A DNA stretch of 64,000 nt, taken from positions 3,100,001-3,164,000 of the forward strand of contig NC_058506.1 in NCBI RefSeq assembly GCF_020382885.2. Direction: 5' to 3'. The notes under the pieces are model-generated. The model saw only the letters and a list, made by a program, of their open reading frames with translations, did no database searches and had not been told where the DNA came from. Of the stretch, positions 11,873 through 46,319 are shown in pieces. This DNA comes from Scatophagus argus (lineage: Eukaryota > Chordata > Actinopteri > Scatophagidae). How positions within the stretch are numbered: position 1 is the stretch's first letter; every line of letters starts with the position of its first letter. A program made the position numbers and the translations under genes.

Positions 11873-14479
11873 CCTGAGAGCACCAATCCACAAATCTTGC
11901 TTTGCTTGCTATAGGCTAGCAAGTCTTACTAAACTAATGAACACACCAGTTCTTATAGTTAAATAGTGCTAAAATGTCACCACTGAACAAACAATATTTT
12001 GTGCCCACATTCTATTTTGGATAACTAAGAAGTTTTGGGAGTCCACTGGTGACTGTGGTGTTTTGTTAGAAGAAACTCTACTCTTTGTCTTACTTTATTC
12101 AGGAGAGGAAGATGGCTGAAGCCAGTCAGACACTTTGAGTTCCAGAGATTATTGTCGGCATGCTCTGCTCATTGGATCTATGGTTAGACAACAGAAAGCA
12201 CCAGTTGGACCTGGGCTGCACCCTCTAACCAGAAAACTGCTGGATCACCTGCTGTGCTGCCTGATGAGCTAAAGGAAGTCGGCGGAGAGGCATCAAGGGA
12301 TCCGCTTTGAAGACCTAGTCTACCATTAGAAAGGTCTCAGTATAGCCATTAGGGGCTAGGTGGAAATGAGAGACCAAAGTTCCTTGAGATGGGTAGTAAA
12401 AGCAGCATCTAGTGTCTGGGTGTCGCCTTTGGATAGAGTTACAGCAGACAGAAACCTGGAGAGACTGTGTATGGTACACATCATCTCTTCAGTGATGAGT
12501 AGCAATGTGTCAGGAATGTACTAGAGGAAGCAGGAGTGAAATGTCCTTGTGGTCCTAGAAACTTTTTTTTTTTTTTTTTTTTTTTTATGTCTTACAGGTT
12601 CAGGTGAAGCTGGAAATGGGGTTCTTGCTGAATGTAACTGCCACACAGAACAACCAGTGATAAATTAAAAGACCCCATAATTTCCCGGATTTTAAAAAAA
12701 AAAATCAAAATATTTGTTGCCAATCTAGAAGCACATAACAGATTTAACAGAGCAAACATAACATGGGTGGCCAAGCAGCTACATTAAGCACTCCTTTCTT
12801 TTAAAGCAGAGACAGGAGGAGGTTACGACACAATGCTCCGCATGGTCAACGTATGAACCAAACTTTACTAGCGAGCATCTTGCACTCCAGCACCTTAAAG
12901 GTGAGGGGAAGTGATGTAAGTGATGGTGGACAAAATTCAGTCATCAATCTGTGCAAAAATGTGTTCCTAAAGTGTATCTGAAGCTAACATTGGGCTTCGC
13001 AGTGCAAAGCTAAATTAGGTGGATGTCTTCCAAAATTAGCCATTTTAGTACAAAATTTCAAAGGAAACACTGTTAAGAGGTGCATTAACACACTGAAACT
13101 TTGAAGATACCAACTTTGTTTAATTCAGACTGTTGAAGCCTCATATTAGCTTCAGACAAGCTTTGGAATATTTGCACACTGGGAGGGACTGCGGTGTTTG
13201 TCCCCTATCACTTACATATGTTGAAAATAGTTTAGAAAGGGCTTTCTCGATGGCTGACTTGTTTTCAGACTAACTGATTTTGGATCTGGATTGGGGTTCC
13301 TAACAGATCATCATTCACATATTTTACAGTCTGTGTGTATTTTGTCAATATAAACTGTATATTCTTCTGTCCTGGGAGAGGCATCCTTCGCCTGCCAATA
13401 TCCCCCAAGGCTGGATGAACAATATTTGGTCTTACCTGATGACATTCTAATAACGTGTTACACACCTAACTCAGCTTTTGTAAGATCTGAACGGAGATAC
13501 AGGGTTTTTGTGGGTTTAATATGAAGTGATACTCCTGTCTTTTTAAATTATTTGTTTTGTCTGTAAGAAGAACCTTGACACCCAAGTGGAAGATTGCTCA
13601 TCTCCCAGTGCAGGCCACTTGGATAGACATCACAAACACAAATTTATATAAAAGCAGTAAACATTGTGATAAATCATTCATTTGGATAGTGATACTCTGT
13701 ATTTCGGCCATCTTTGGAGACTTTATGCTAATTTACGCACAAATCTACGCTGGTAAAACCGGCTGTGGGTTGTGTTATGTGTGGTCTTGTAAGCATCTCT
13801 GATGTGGCGCATCTCAGCTGCGTCAAGTGAAAGATAGCTGGACAGATCAGACAGGAAAAGAAGAGATTTGTTTTTCAGAATAAAAGCGTAACATTTGTCT
13901 GTGAGGAACTGAAGTTGACGCTTTGGGGGCTTGTTTCAGAAAATTAATACAAAATATAAAGCAGGTGGTTTTATTGGTGTATACGCTCAAAATGAGCAAT
14001 TCACCACACTCTAGCACACTGAAACCCATCGTAACTCAATGTAAATGCAGTGGAAAACATTTCTTTCTTTTTAAAAAATGAGGCAACAGAAAAATGTATT
14101 TGAGTTTATCATGAAGTAGGCTACCCTGGTCTTAAGTGTTGTTCAGTGAGCCTTAAAGCCACTTTCTGTAATCTAAAACGAAACTTTTTGTCAGATGTGG
14201 TCTAATTTTGGGTCAGATTTGTGTCGTTTTAGAGCTCACTGATGTAAAAAAAAATTTTTTTTGACAGCCTCTGATTTAATCTGATGTGGACACAAAAACT
14301 AGAAACTCCGATCAGTATAACTTAATACAGTCTAAAATGATCATACAGTTGCAGTTTGAACCACAGTTACGACCGCCATTTATTGCAGGGCTGTTGTATG
14401 GGACTACACTGGTTTTAGTTTTCAGTTTGACAATGAATTATTGTTTATTCATAAAGGCTTTTACCTCAAAACTAAAGAG
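11873..14479. other. Upstream intergenic DNA, no gene seen
   Basis: Contains a run of 24 T at 12563-12586 and otherwise no recognisable exon, RNA gene or repeat. Open frames here are short and without family likeness. Confidence 0.5.
12563..12586 (+). repeat. Poly(T) tract of 24 nt
   Basis: A homopolymer of 24 T. It could be the tail of an old minus-strand retrocopy, but no source sequence was recognised next to it. Confidence 0.8.
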
Positions 14480-15112
14480 CGGAAGTCACGCCTGCGTGCA
14501 TTCTCCTCCACTTGATGGTGGTGCGCATCTCACCGACCGGGAATACCGATTTCTGAACATTTCGGCCTTTTCCCCCCGCTGCACCGTAAGCTGTGCTTTT
14601 TGCTGCGAGCGGCTGCAAAGGGGAGCAGGTTGCATTGGCGTCGTGGGGTTAAAGTGAAAGATTACATCGGTCAGTATTATGACAAACGGAGATGACACAC
14701 ATCCAGAAGGAGCTCTGTTTGTTTTGTATGGCGAAATGAGGCAGGGGGTGGAGAGTCGCCACAGAGACGCTGGGCTTCGGCCAAACATCACCGCGTTTTA
14801 GCACTTATTCGCTGCTCGGGATTTGCATTGCATCGCATTTGCTGCATCGTTGATCGGCCGGATTCTTGCAAAGTGCATGGTGGAAAATGCAGCTTGTTTG
14901 AGGACACCCCCCCCTCCAGATACCCGTTGCTGCCATGATAGGCAGAGGTCTCCTCTCGACCGCGGCTCGGGCGGTTGGAGAAAAGGCAGATTGATTTGGG
15001 ACGGTGGGTCGCATCTGCGGATGTTATTCTGTCTCTGGAGCTCGTAAATATCATCCGCGCAAACACACAGTGATTCTTACTCAGGGAAAAAAAAGAGGAG
15101 AAAGAAAACAAC
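14480..15112 (+). promoter_or_regulatory. mark4: mark4 CpG-rich promoter and 5' UTR
   Basis: This stretch is much richer in CpG than its surroundings (GCGCATCTCACCGACCGG, TCTCGACCGCGGCTCGGG) and ends at the mark4 start codon at 15113. No TATA box is seen at a sensible distance, consistent with a CpG-island promoter and dispersed start sites. The exact transcription start and any further upstream non-coding exon cannot be placed from sequence. At least two upstream open frames lie in the presumed leader (see 14877-15047). Confidence 0.55.
14877..15047 (+). other. Upstream open reading frames in the mark4 leader
   Basis: A 56-codon frame starts at ATG 14877 and ends at TAA 15045-15047, 65 nt before the mark4 ATG. 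A second frame of 19 codons lies inside it in another phase (14935-14994, purine at -3). Both end before the main start, so they could limit scanning ribosomes. Whether they lie in the mRNA depends on the unplaced transcription start. Confidence 0.4.
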
Positions 15113-37599
<22,487 letters not shown>

Positions 37600-37783
37600 A
37601 CGGAGGGTGTGTTTGCGTACCAGTGTGTGTTACTGTGTGAGTGAGTGTTGCTGTGTGTGCACAAAGGGAGTGGGAGGTGGGGGGGTGGAAGTAATTAAAA
37701 AAAAAAAAACAACATAGAAGGGGCGAGGGGCTGGACCCGAGAGAAAAGACTTCTCCTTCTGTCTCTTTCATGACTGCCCCCTT

Positions 37784-37784
<1 letters not shown>

Positions 37785-37814
<30 letters not shown>
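37785..37814 (+). repeat. (CA)n microsatellite in the mark4 3' UTR
   Basis: About 14 CA units, followed by GATA and another short (CA)n. Confidence 0.9.
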
Positions 37815-37816
<2 letters not shown>

Positions 37817-39107
37817 TACACACACACCTGACCCGTAAAGTCGCACAGACTGAAGCACCCCTCCTCCACTCAATCACTCCACCCAGGTCAGCTAACTTCT
37901 TCACTGAGCAACTGCACCCACTGGACCTGGATCAGATGGAATCTAGTTGAATATTTTTTAATGCTACTTTAGCCATATTGACTCTTTATTTTGTTATTTA
38001 TTGCTCTGATCATTGTTTTTTCCCCACTGTCACTTTCACCACTACAGAGGAACATCATCTCTTGTGTATCGGATGTCATTGCCCATCCAGTCCTTTTTTA
38101 AAATTGTTCTTTCACCACTCATTCTTTTCCTTGCCGATGATTATCTGCTGGCTTGTCATCACCTGGGGACAATAACATGCACAAACGTGGAGATGGTCCA
38201 ACTCAGTGATCACATAAGCAGCCACAGGGGGTTGCATTGCTTTGGTTTGTGTACATGCAGCAGTGACGACTGCACTGGATTAAGGTCAGTGGGAGCAGGG
38301 TTGACAGATCTGTGAAGCAGCCAATCAGAGGCTGCTGTGGAATCCAAAAAGCCAGTGACATCTTCCACTTCAGGAGCTAATCGAGTTAACACGTCTTGAT
38401 CACATTAGTTTCTCTGCATGGACCTATCAGAAATAAAAAATGTAGTTTGTCCTCAGTGTTCATTGAGGAACAGACCCCCTGGTTAACAAGATTTTTATGC
38501 ATACAAGAAAAAGAGAACCTTTTGGTACAGTATTTTCTTGCTTCATTTAAGAGTCGTGTAGAAATGAAATCAATACAGCTGATTTGGCTAAATATCATTA
38601 AGTGTATATGACTTTGATTCTAGAAAGAGCTGAATTTTTTTCTATGCTCGCTCTCTGAAAGAATTAGTAGAGGTGTGCAAAGATGTCATCCGCACATGTT
38701 GTTCTCTGGTTGGCTGGATTCATCGTCTGTCAGTGCTGGTCATCGTCAGTAACACTTGTTCAAAGCATTTGGTTTTTCCAACCTCCTACTCTTTTCATCT
38801 CGTTACCTTTCTTCAAAGCATTGTACTGGAGACACAACAGCAGAGGCACATTCTCGAGAATATCTCAAAGCCCTCAGCTGTTGAGATCTTTCAAGCAATC
38901 GTGGGCAACAAAATGTGGTTTGTTGTGCAGGCCTTTGCCATTGAAATCTGTCAGTTTTCCCACCATAAAATAGAAATGGTTTATTCTCAGTACAATACAA
39001 TTAGTTGGTTCTATTCTGTGCCACGTGATCTCACCTCAGCCATCATTTTATTATGTTAATGGGAAACACCAAAAGCAGATTAGCCAAGCAGCAAAACCTT
39101 TCAGAAT

Positions 39108-39129
39108 ACACACACACACACACACACAG
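39108..39129 (+). repeat. (CA)n microsatellite
   Basis: About eleven CA units in the presumed mark4 3' UTR. Confidence 0.9.
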
Positions 39130-39987
39130 AGAAACATACACTTCCATATGTCCACCCCCGCCTTTTAGTGGCACAGCCTGTATACTGGTCAGTCCATTAT
39201 TGATGACTGTGGGGTTCTGTGTGGGGAGTGTTGTGAATCTGGAAAGGCACGATGAAGGCAGTGTGCACAGTGTTTTCTTTTTGTTAGTCCAGTTGCCTTT
39301 AAAGTGAACGACCCCCAGCGCCTTCATACAGTATATATTTAATGTATAAAAAAGAGACAGAAAAACTGAGGAAACTTTCTATTCTCTCTCCCTGTTTTTA
39401 GTGAATAACGTACTGTGATATTTACATAGGCTACAGAGATCATGTTGTTCGGCTGCTGATTTACTGTTAATACTATCTCTCAGTTGTGGCTTTGCTCATG
39501 GTGACCCAAAACATCCCCCAACCCACCCCCATTACCTTTCCCACCCATCATAAACTCCCCATCTCCCTACGATTAACAGGGACGCCAACCTCAGCTGTCC
39601 ACTACCTTCGTATGTACCACTGACTTTTTTCTCTCGTCACAATGAGCATTTGACTTTCCTTGGCTCCTTGTTTGAGACTGTTTTCTCACAGGGAAACACT
39701 CAGCCATTGTCCACACTCACATAGAAGACCCATTTATGACATCTTCTCAGTCCTGTTTGGTGTGTGCTGTTTCATGGACCCCAACAAGGGAGACTTTGTG
39801 TTGACCTGTCCTCCTCAAGGTTAGAAGCAGACACCAATAGGGACACCGGAAGTGTGTCCTTGTCCCCTCCCTGGACGTTTCTCATTGTGGTGTATATTAG
39901 CATTAGGTAATATAGACCTCAATGCACTTTGCTTTGACTTGAATCAGCTCCTTCCAGTGTACCTGTATAGGTAATACCCAGAACTAG

Positions 39988-40001
39988 CCACTGGAGGGCG
40001 C
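39988..40001 (+). promoter_or_regulatory. Candidate CTCF motif (plus strand)
   Basis: CCACTGGAGGGCGC, within AGCCACTGGAGGGCGCCA, agrees with most of the 19-bp CTCF consensus including the flanking bases. It lies in the mark4 3' UTR, downstream of the ckm 3' end, and points toward ckm. Confidence 0.45.
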
Positions 40002-41147
40002 CAATGTCTTAAATGTGAAACACTTCAATTTGTGGATATTTGCACAGGTACTTTATTTATTTTTTAGAATAATATCATTTAAAAAAACAGGATTTATATC
40101 AGTCAGTTGATGGCTGTATATAAAATATATGAATATAGTATATATCTTAGAGCTCAAGGTTTATTTATAGCTAGAACAAGGGAAGTAATTCTAGTTTCAA
40201 GCAGATTCTGTCAGTGACAATGGGGAACAAAAGCAACCTGCAATCCTGCATGACTTCAGAGTTTGGGTTTTAGGGGGAAAAATGAAACATGATGCACATC
40301 TAGGATTGGTAGCTTTGTGAAATGCAGATGTGATTGTTTTCAGACATGAATTGATACAAAGAAATTGTGCTAAATGTAGCACCACCCCCCCACCCCCCCT
40401 CACCAAAACAAACAGAAAGACTTGGATGAAATACAGTGACTTCACCTTTTTATTCGAGGATATGGTCAGTATGCTGAAGACAGCTTCTCAGTTCTTACAA
40501 GTGTTTTGGTATGCTGTGAAATGTACCACAACATACAGAGTGTAAGAAAAGGGTTCAGCTGTCCAGCAAGAACACTCACATTGGGAATAAATGGCGTAGT
40601 TTGGTTCTGTTTTAACATGAATTCACACTGATCCTAGTAAATCCTTGACATGTTGAAAGCCCCGGGTTGCATTCAAGCCATAGAAACGTTACTGACTCCT
40701 GATTGCAAATGTGAATCAGGTTGTTTGAGTATTTGAGTGGAAACAGTGAAACTGGCAAAAAAGCAAATTACTTAGTGTAGAACAACTCACTCTTAGTACA
40801 AGATGGATAAATATTGTCTTAAGATGGAATCTACTGTGAAAAATTCTTGAAGAGTTTTGTTGACCTGCGTGTTAATTAAACTCGTGTATACCTGCTCAGA
40901 GAGTAGTCAGGTTTAGATAATGGATGGTACAGTATTAGGACCCCAGGGGGTTGAGTATTTAACGTGCACTGTCATTTCAAAATTGATTTTGGAAACAGCT
41001 GATATGCAAAAGAGACTGAAGAACACACAGTTTGACCTGTATGAGTAATTTTACACTGCTCTACTATTTAATTCCTCCCCTCAGAAACAAACTGTAAACT
41101 GAGACTGAGTGCTTGTGGTGTATAAGGAGAACATGAAGCTGAAGATT

Positions 41148-41153
41148 AATAAA
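41148..41153 (+). terminator. mark4: Probable mark4 polyadenylation signal
   Basis: AATAAA with a GT/T-rich downstream element within 30-60 nt. It is the last plus-strand signal before the oppositely transcribed ckm 3' end. Confidence 0.5.
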
Positions 41154-41346
41154 ATTCACTGATGTTGGCATTTTTTCCTTCATTTTGGTGTCTTGGTTTT
41201 ACAGTAACAACACACTGTCTGAATATTTGTTTCTAGCTTTTAATCTGACAAAGTGAGTATTGTTATGTGAAGATTACACTTCGTAAGCTTGTTACACTTC
41301 AACACAAAACAAACACAGATTCAGTTTGTTGTTTCATGGGGCACTT

Positions 41347-41352
41347 TTTATT
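41347..41352 (-). terminator. ckm: ckm polyadenylation signal
   Basis: AATAAA on the minus strand, 288 nt after the ckm stop codon. It gives a 3' UTR of about 300 nt, usual for muscle creatine kinase mRNAs. Confidence 0.7.
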
Positions 41353-41639
41353 TAGCAGTATGAACAGCTTCGGTAATCATTACTTTTTATAACAAAAAGT
41401 AGGTGATGCCACATCTGCCAGGCAAGCCCAGCTCAGTGGAGGCTGATCCCAGGATGTTACTAACCGACTGTGGAGAACTTGGAAAAACAAGGGCAGAGTA
41501 ATGAAAAAAAGCTGGAAGGATGAAAAAGAGGTGAGCAGAGTCAGGAGTCTCTAGGGGAGCAGCTGTTTGCTCTGCACGCCCATCAGTTGGCTCCATTGCA
41601 CATGAATGGTCACAAGAAAAACAAAAAAATTGTCCTTCT

Positions 41640-43618
41640 TTACTTCTGAGCAGGGATCATGCTGTCAATGGCCTCTCCCTTCTCCAGCTTCTTCTCCATC
41701 TCGACCATCAGTTTGACACCATCAACCACCAGCTGGACCTGCTCCACCTCGGAGGAGCCCAGACGGTCGGCGTTGGAGATGTCGAACACACCACCCACTG
41801 AAGCGGTGTCCACACCACCTGAAGAGGGCAAATGATGAGATGAGATTATTGATCACACCTACCAGCTCAGAATGCTGTAGAGTCTCTGTTGAGATCTTAG
41901 TGGACCTGCCATGTACAGGCTTAGGTGTGAATATATTTGTACCTGTGCCACGCTTCTGCAGACGCAGCCTGGTGAGGATCTCCTCAAACTTAGGGTGTGT
42001 GCTAAGCTTAGGCAGCTTGACGTGGACTCCACCACGCAGGCCAGTACCCAGGTTGGAGGGGCAGGTCAGGATGTAACCAAGATGCTCGTTCCACATGAAG
42101 CCGTGGTTGTGCTTCTTGAAGATCGTCTCAATCTGGTAGATTAAAAAGAAGTAGAGTCAGAGGAACATTCACAATGCTTTCATCCACTCAAATCATGGTG
42201 TTGACCTGCTATAATTATGTACCTTCTGCAGGCCAACGCAGAAACGCCTGAAGACCTCCCTCATGTTGCCGCCCTTCTGCATGGAGATGACACGCAGGTG
42301 ATCCTCCTCGTTCACCCAGACCAGGAAGGTCTTGTTGTCATTGTGCCTGAATGGAGATGAATGCAAAGGATTTATGTACAGTAAAACACAAAGGTGATGC
42401 AGAAACAACAGATGGCCTTGTGACAATTATTGGTCATACTCACCAGATTCCTCTTGCATCGGGCCAGTCGCGGGCCATACCGGCGCAGGTCAGCAGGGGA
42501 GAGACAGGCTTGTCAAACAGGAAGTGATCAGCAATCAGCTGCTCCTGCTCAGCATCAGTCATGGACTTCAGGGGATAGTACTTTCCCTTGAACTCACCAT
42601 CCAGGCTGGTCAGGGCTGGAGAGACAGATGTACAATTAGGAAATTGAATGTTCTGCGATAGCCTATATTTCCGCAGAAAATATGAAGCAGCTTCACAACA
42701 TGAATGAGTGCATCCTTGTTTGGTTCATCACTTGAATTTGAAGGCTGTTGTTTGAGGAAGGCCTACTTTACTGCCAGACCCTTTGCATACTTAAAGTGTC
42801 AAAGTGTGACAAGCCTACCCTCAACGGACAGCTTCTCAATAGCTCTGCGTTCGCCACGGCTGTTGTGGGGAGGCAGGGTGAATCCCTTGATGCTGCGGCC
42901 AGTACGGACACGGCTGGACAGAACATAGTTGGGGTCCAGGTCGTCACCACCCTAATGACAAATGTGTGATTGCAAAGTGAAACAGAGACCACAAATGTAA
43001 GGTACTGAGCATCATCTTCTGATTAGCTGCTTTATGTCCAGTCACCCAGTGTAGTGTTTGGTTTGTATAGTAAGCCCTATGTTTTCAATAGAAGTTTCTA
43101 TGTTTATCTTTTAGGTCTTTGTTGAAAACTACGGTACTGCACCTTCAGGTTCTCGAAGTTCAGATCGGTCTTGTGCTTGTCAGTGGGCTTGTATCCACCA
43201 TGACGGTCAGAGATGACGGGGTCAAGCAGATCCTTGAAGACCTCGTAGGACTCCTCATCACCAGCAACGCAGCCAACAGTCATGATGAAGGGGTGACCTG
43301 AAGGCAGGGAACAATTGAGAAAGCAGGAATTAGAAGGTGATTTAAAGATTTAATATTCACGTTGTTTTGTTTTATTTGTGTTCAAATGACTTTATGTTTC
43401 ATATAAGATTTCTGTCTGGTCTCACCGGGGTTGTCAACACCAGTCTGGATGACATCATCCAGGGTGTAGCCACTAGGTGTCTGCTTGTCCCTCAACTTGG
43501 CATATATTTCCTTGGTCAGGACCTTGGCCATGTGGTTGTTGTGCTTTGACAGGTCAGGGAACTCCTCCTCAGGTTTGTAGTTGAGTTTGAAGTTGTTGTG
43601 GGTGTTTCCGAAAGGCAT
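41640..43618 (-). CDS. ckm: Creatine kinase, muscle type
   Basis: Cytosolic phosphagen kinase that transfers phosphate between creatine phosphate and ADP to buffer ATP at the sarcomere. Coding exons on the minus strand, 5' to 3': 43426-43618, 43143-43297, 42819-42951, 42444-42615, 42223-42346, 41943-42132, 41640-41818. The sum is 1146 nt, or 381 aa plus stop, exactly the vertebrate CKM length. Internal exon sizes 155, 133, 172, 124 and 190 fit the conserved vertebrate creatine kinase gene structure as remembered. The start [20 protein letters not shown] and end MIPAQK are typical. The NEED motif falls at 230-233 and reactive Cys283 in [12 protein letters not shown]. The absence of a mitochondrial presequence and the K-rich N-terminal style favour M over B or mitochondrial type. 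Every exon joins in phase and no damage is seen. The ATG lies in exon 2, with 15 nt of leader before it. Fish often have two ckm copies; which one this is cannot be told. Confidence 0.97.
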
Positions 43619-44915
43619 GGTTGCTTTCTAACACTGCAAAGACAGAGACAAACCCATGATCAACAAGTTTAAAGAGAGACCAATTTAAATTTGACATTGT
43701 CTTTGAAGGTTATTTGAAACGGCACAAAAATTCTTCAGCATTTGGAGATATGGGATATTCTGCAAGACAGCTGCAAAGTTACGTAGTGTCGGCAGAGGAA
43801 TCCTGGCAACAAGCGACACTCAATTCTCGACCGCTCAAATGTCCAGTTGAAATAGAGTAGGAGGAGGAGTGCAGGTCAGCTGGTTATTTTTAGCTTGAGC
43901 ACATCTGACTGTATACTATTTCTTTAAAATGTCATAAGCATATATGTAGCTTTTAATTCTTTAAGCACACACATAAGTTCATTTCTCAAGTAAAACTTGT
44001 TTACACATAAATACACATGAGTAAGTCTTCAAAGTGTCAAAGTGTTCTCTTTGAAAACACTCACCTTCTACTACACCTTCTTTGTATCACACTTACATCA
44101 CTGCACACCCTACAGCTTAAAACACTTAGCTGTCACTATGCTGAACTCCTGAAAGAAATCTGACATCATCTGACATTGCCTTTTGGTAATTTGTTTCATC
44201 TTGACTTGATTGACTAATCACATGAATTATAACAGACTGACGTGCAATGACGCACTTGTGACATCATATGAAATGTGATCTGTAGTAAACTGCTGTAGCA
44301 TTTTTGGCAATAAGCCACATGAGTTTATGAAATAAAACACTTTTGATGCAACAATCTAAGAACAATCTTCTTGTTAGCTTAACATATATTTTTTTAAAAA
44401 AGCCATCATAATGTGGTGAGGTGAAAAGGCTAAAAGGTGAAAGGCTAAAATCAATTTTTAGACACCTCAAGCCTTCAGGCAGTTCTGGCAGTCTTACTTG
44501 TCTCAAAGCGTGAGACACCTGTCCAGCCAAATCACTGTCCAAAAGACAAAACCATTTACAGAGAGCTTAAACTAAGGGAAATAAACAAGTTTACAGTGCA
44601 ATAGAAAAACGTCATGTCCATGCATGTCTTCATCAATTAATTGAATTAAAATATCAAAATTTTATGACCTTTTGGGATGTTTGAAAGCACCATATATGTT
44701 CAAATATCCCAAAGCTGGTGTACATTCATCTTTTGATTTTATCATGGACTCTAAGTCCAAAACCTTTCACTGCAGAAAAGAAGCAGCCATAAAAATGTCT
44801 TGCTCTTGTAGGTGATTCCTGTTTTGTTTCTTAAGGAATCCAAACATGCCTCCAAATATCATCTCCTCCTTCTTTAAAGCCACAAAACGAATCATTTTTG
44901 TGATGTTTTTTTTAC

Positions 44916-45023
44916 CTGCACACCAGACAAGAACAGAAGTAACAGTCCTTGGGATCAGATCCTGTTCACCACAGCAAAATAGGGGTCACCCAACTGTGGA
45001 GGTCTTTGCTCCCTGTTTATATA
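44916..45023 (-). promoter_or_regulatory. ckm: ckm core promoter and non-coding exon 1
   Basis: On the minus strand TATATAAA (45016-45023) is followed about 25-30 nt later by the expected start (near 44990). A leader then ends at a good donor GTGTGCAG/GTAAAA (exon 1 about 44916-44990), which splices to exon 2 at 43633. Upstream, between 45030 and 45090, are an E-box CAAGTG (45033-45038) and two CCAAT boxes (CCAATGG and GGCCAATGAGG on the minus strand), a layout typical of strong tissue-specific TATA promoters. Confidence 0.75.
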
Positions 45024-45479
45024 CCGGGTAGACACTTGGCCATTGGCTTGGCCATTTTAGTGCCTGCTGCACCCTCATTGGCCAGTCCTCTGGACTGATA
45101 CTCTGAACAGTTTATGAAAGGCGCACATTTACATCTCAGTCACCCAAGCCTGAAACTGTTGCTGTACCCTCCGCCCCCCTCCCTCCTCCCATAATAGCAC
45201 CAGTTGGACGGTGGGAGTAATCTGAAAGGGGCTGGTGTCACAGGGGTGAGTGGGTGAGGGCTGGTGTTTCGGGTAGTTGCAGAAACAGAAAAAAAGCTGA
45301 GCTTAACTTTTGTCAAGCTTGCTGCAGAGATGAGGAGTCCACCAAGAGCTGGAGAGAATAAATTTAAATTCATTCAAAGAAGCATTTTTTCCATCAAGTG
45401 GGAGACTCATATCTGAATAGGAGGAATGCTGAGGCCACTAATACATCAACAATGGAGGGGGATGAATTCCCCCTGTCTA

Positions 45480-45930
45480 ACACAGACTCAGTAATAATAA
45501 AGTAGATAAATAAAAATAAATAAGTAAATAAAATCATCCCTTTCTAGTACTACTGTATTTGATAGCATTAGACTGTGCAAACACTGTTGTTGTGTTCACC
45601 CCCTCTGTGTTAACCCCCATTGACCTGCAGTGGAAACTATCTCAAAACAGCCATGACTCAGTCCAGCTCTAATTACTAATTCATTATCAGACACTGAATC
45701 TTCGATGGGAATACTGACTGTCAGATGGAATGTTGAGGATGCAAGATGATGCTATCTTTGACATTAACTTCATTAGTTCTCCTCTTTGACACTGTGGTAT
45801 CTCAGATCTCTCACACTATTTGACAAATGCTTATGCTCTGCAGGTGATTAATATATTGCTCCAGTACAGTTTTGTCCTGAAGAACTGGAAGAAATTTTTA
45901 TGCCTTCACGCCAGTGATAGTCATGGTCAG
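45480..45930. other. Intergenic, no gene seen
   Basis: AT-rich DNA upstream of ckm with an A-rich (AAATAA)n stretch at about 45498-45530. No exon recognised. Confidence 0.5.
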
Positions 45931-45939
45931 GGATCCATC

Positions 45940-46140
45940 CATTGGTCCATCTCATTCTTATCAACCAAGTATCTTATGAACATCAGGAATTTCTTAAAGT
46001 CTGGCATCCACTTGGACTCAAAGATGAACTGATTAGATTTTGGTGGTCAAAGATCAGGATCACTGTGACATCATAATGTTGTTCAAAACACTTTTTCATC
46101 CATTATTTAACAGTATAACTCAGGAACAGATTGTGGCGTG
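45940..46140 (+). repeat. Old teleost interspersed repeat (CACTTGGACTCAAAGATGAACTGA type)
   Basis: Contains TCCATCTCATTCTTATCAAC, TCCACTTGGACTCAAAGATG and GATTTTGGTGGTCAAAGATC, blocks of a very common fish repeat made of near-tandem units. No coding capacity remains. It runs straight into the next repeat at 46141. Confidence 0.6.
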
Positions 46141-46312
46141 TTTTTCCTCGCCACTGTCGCCACCTGCTTGCTCGTGGGGGAATGTTGGGCTCTCTGTATT
46201 ACAATTTAATTAAAGAGTTTGGTCTAGACCTGCTCTAATTGGAAAGTGTCATCAGATAACTTTTGTTATCTGAACTGAATTGAATTGAAAACTGAATTGG
46301 CCACATTTCATA
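46141..46312 (+). mobile_element. Teleost SINE/LINE-tail retroposon with (TTGAA)n tail
   Basis: GTTTTTCCTCGCCACTGTCGCC, GCTTGCTCGTGGGGGAATG and GAGTTTGGTCTAGACCTGCTC are collinear with a widespread fish retroposon 3' region, ending in TGAATTGAATTGAAAACTGAATTGG. It is a 5'-truncated, diverged copy. Confidence 0.65.
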
Positions 46313-46319
46313 TTCGGTC

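Larger units (their letters stand above)
37600..41175 (+). other. mark4: mark4 3' UTR (probable extent)
   Basis: About 3.5 kb from the stop codon to the AATAAA at 41148-41153, which is followed by a GT/T-rich stretch (GATGTTGGCATTTTTTCC, TTTTGGTGTCTTGG). No other gene is recognisable in between. Earlier AATAAA motifs near 38431 and 40585 could give shorter mRNAs. It holds (CA)n runs at 37785-37814 and 39108-39129. The end is inferred. Confidence 0.55.

Noticed and set aside
41840..43301. Plus-strand frames across 41840-43301
   Set aside because: They are shadows of the minus-strand ckm exons and do not continue across its introns.
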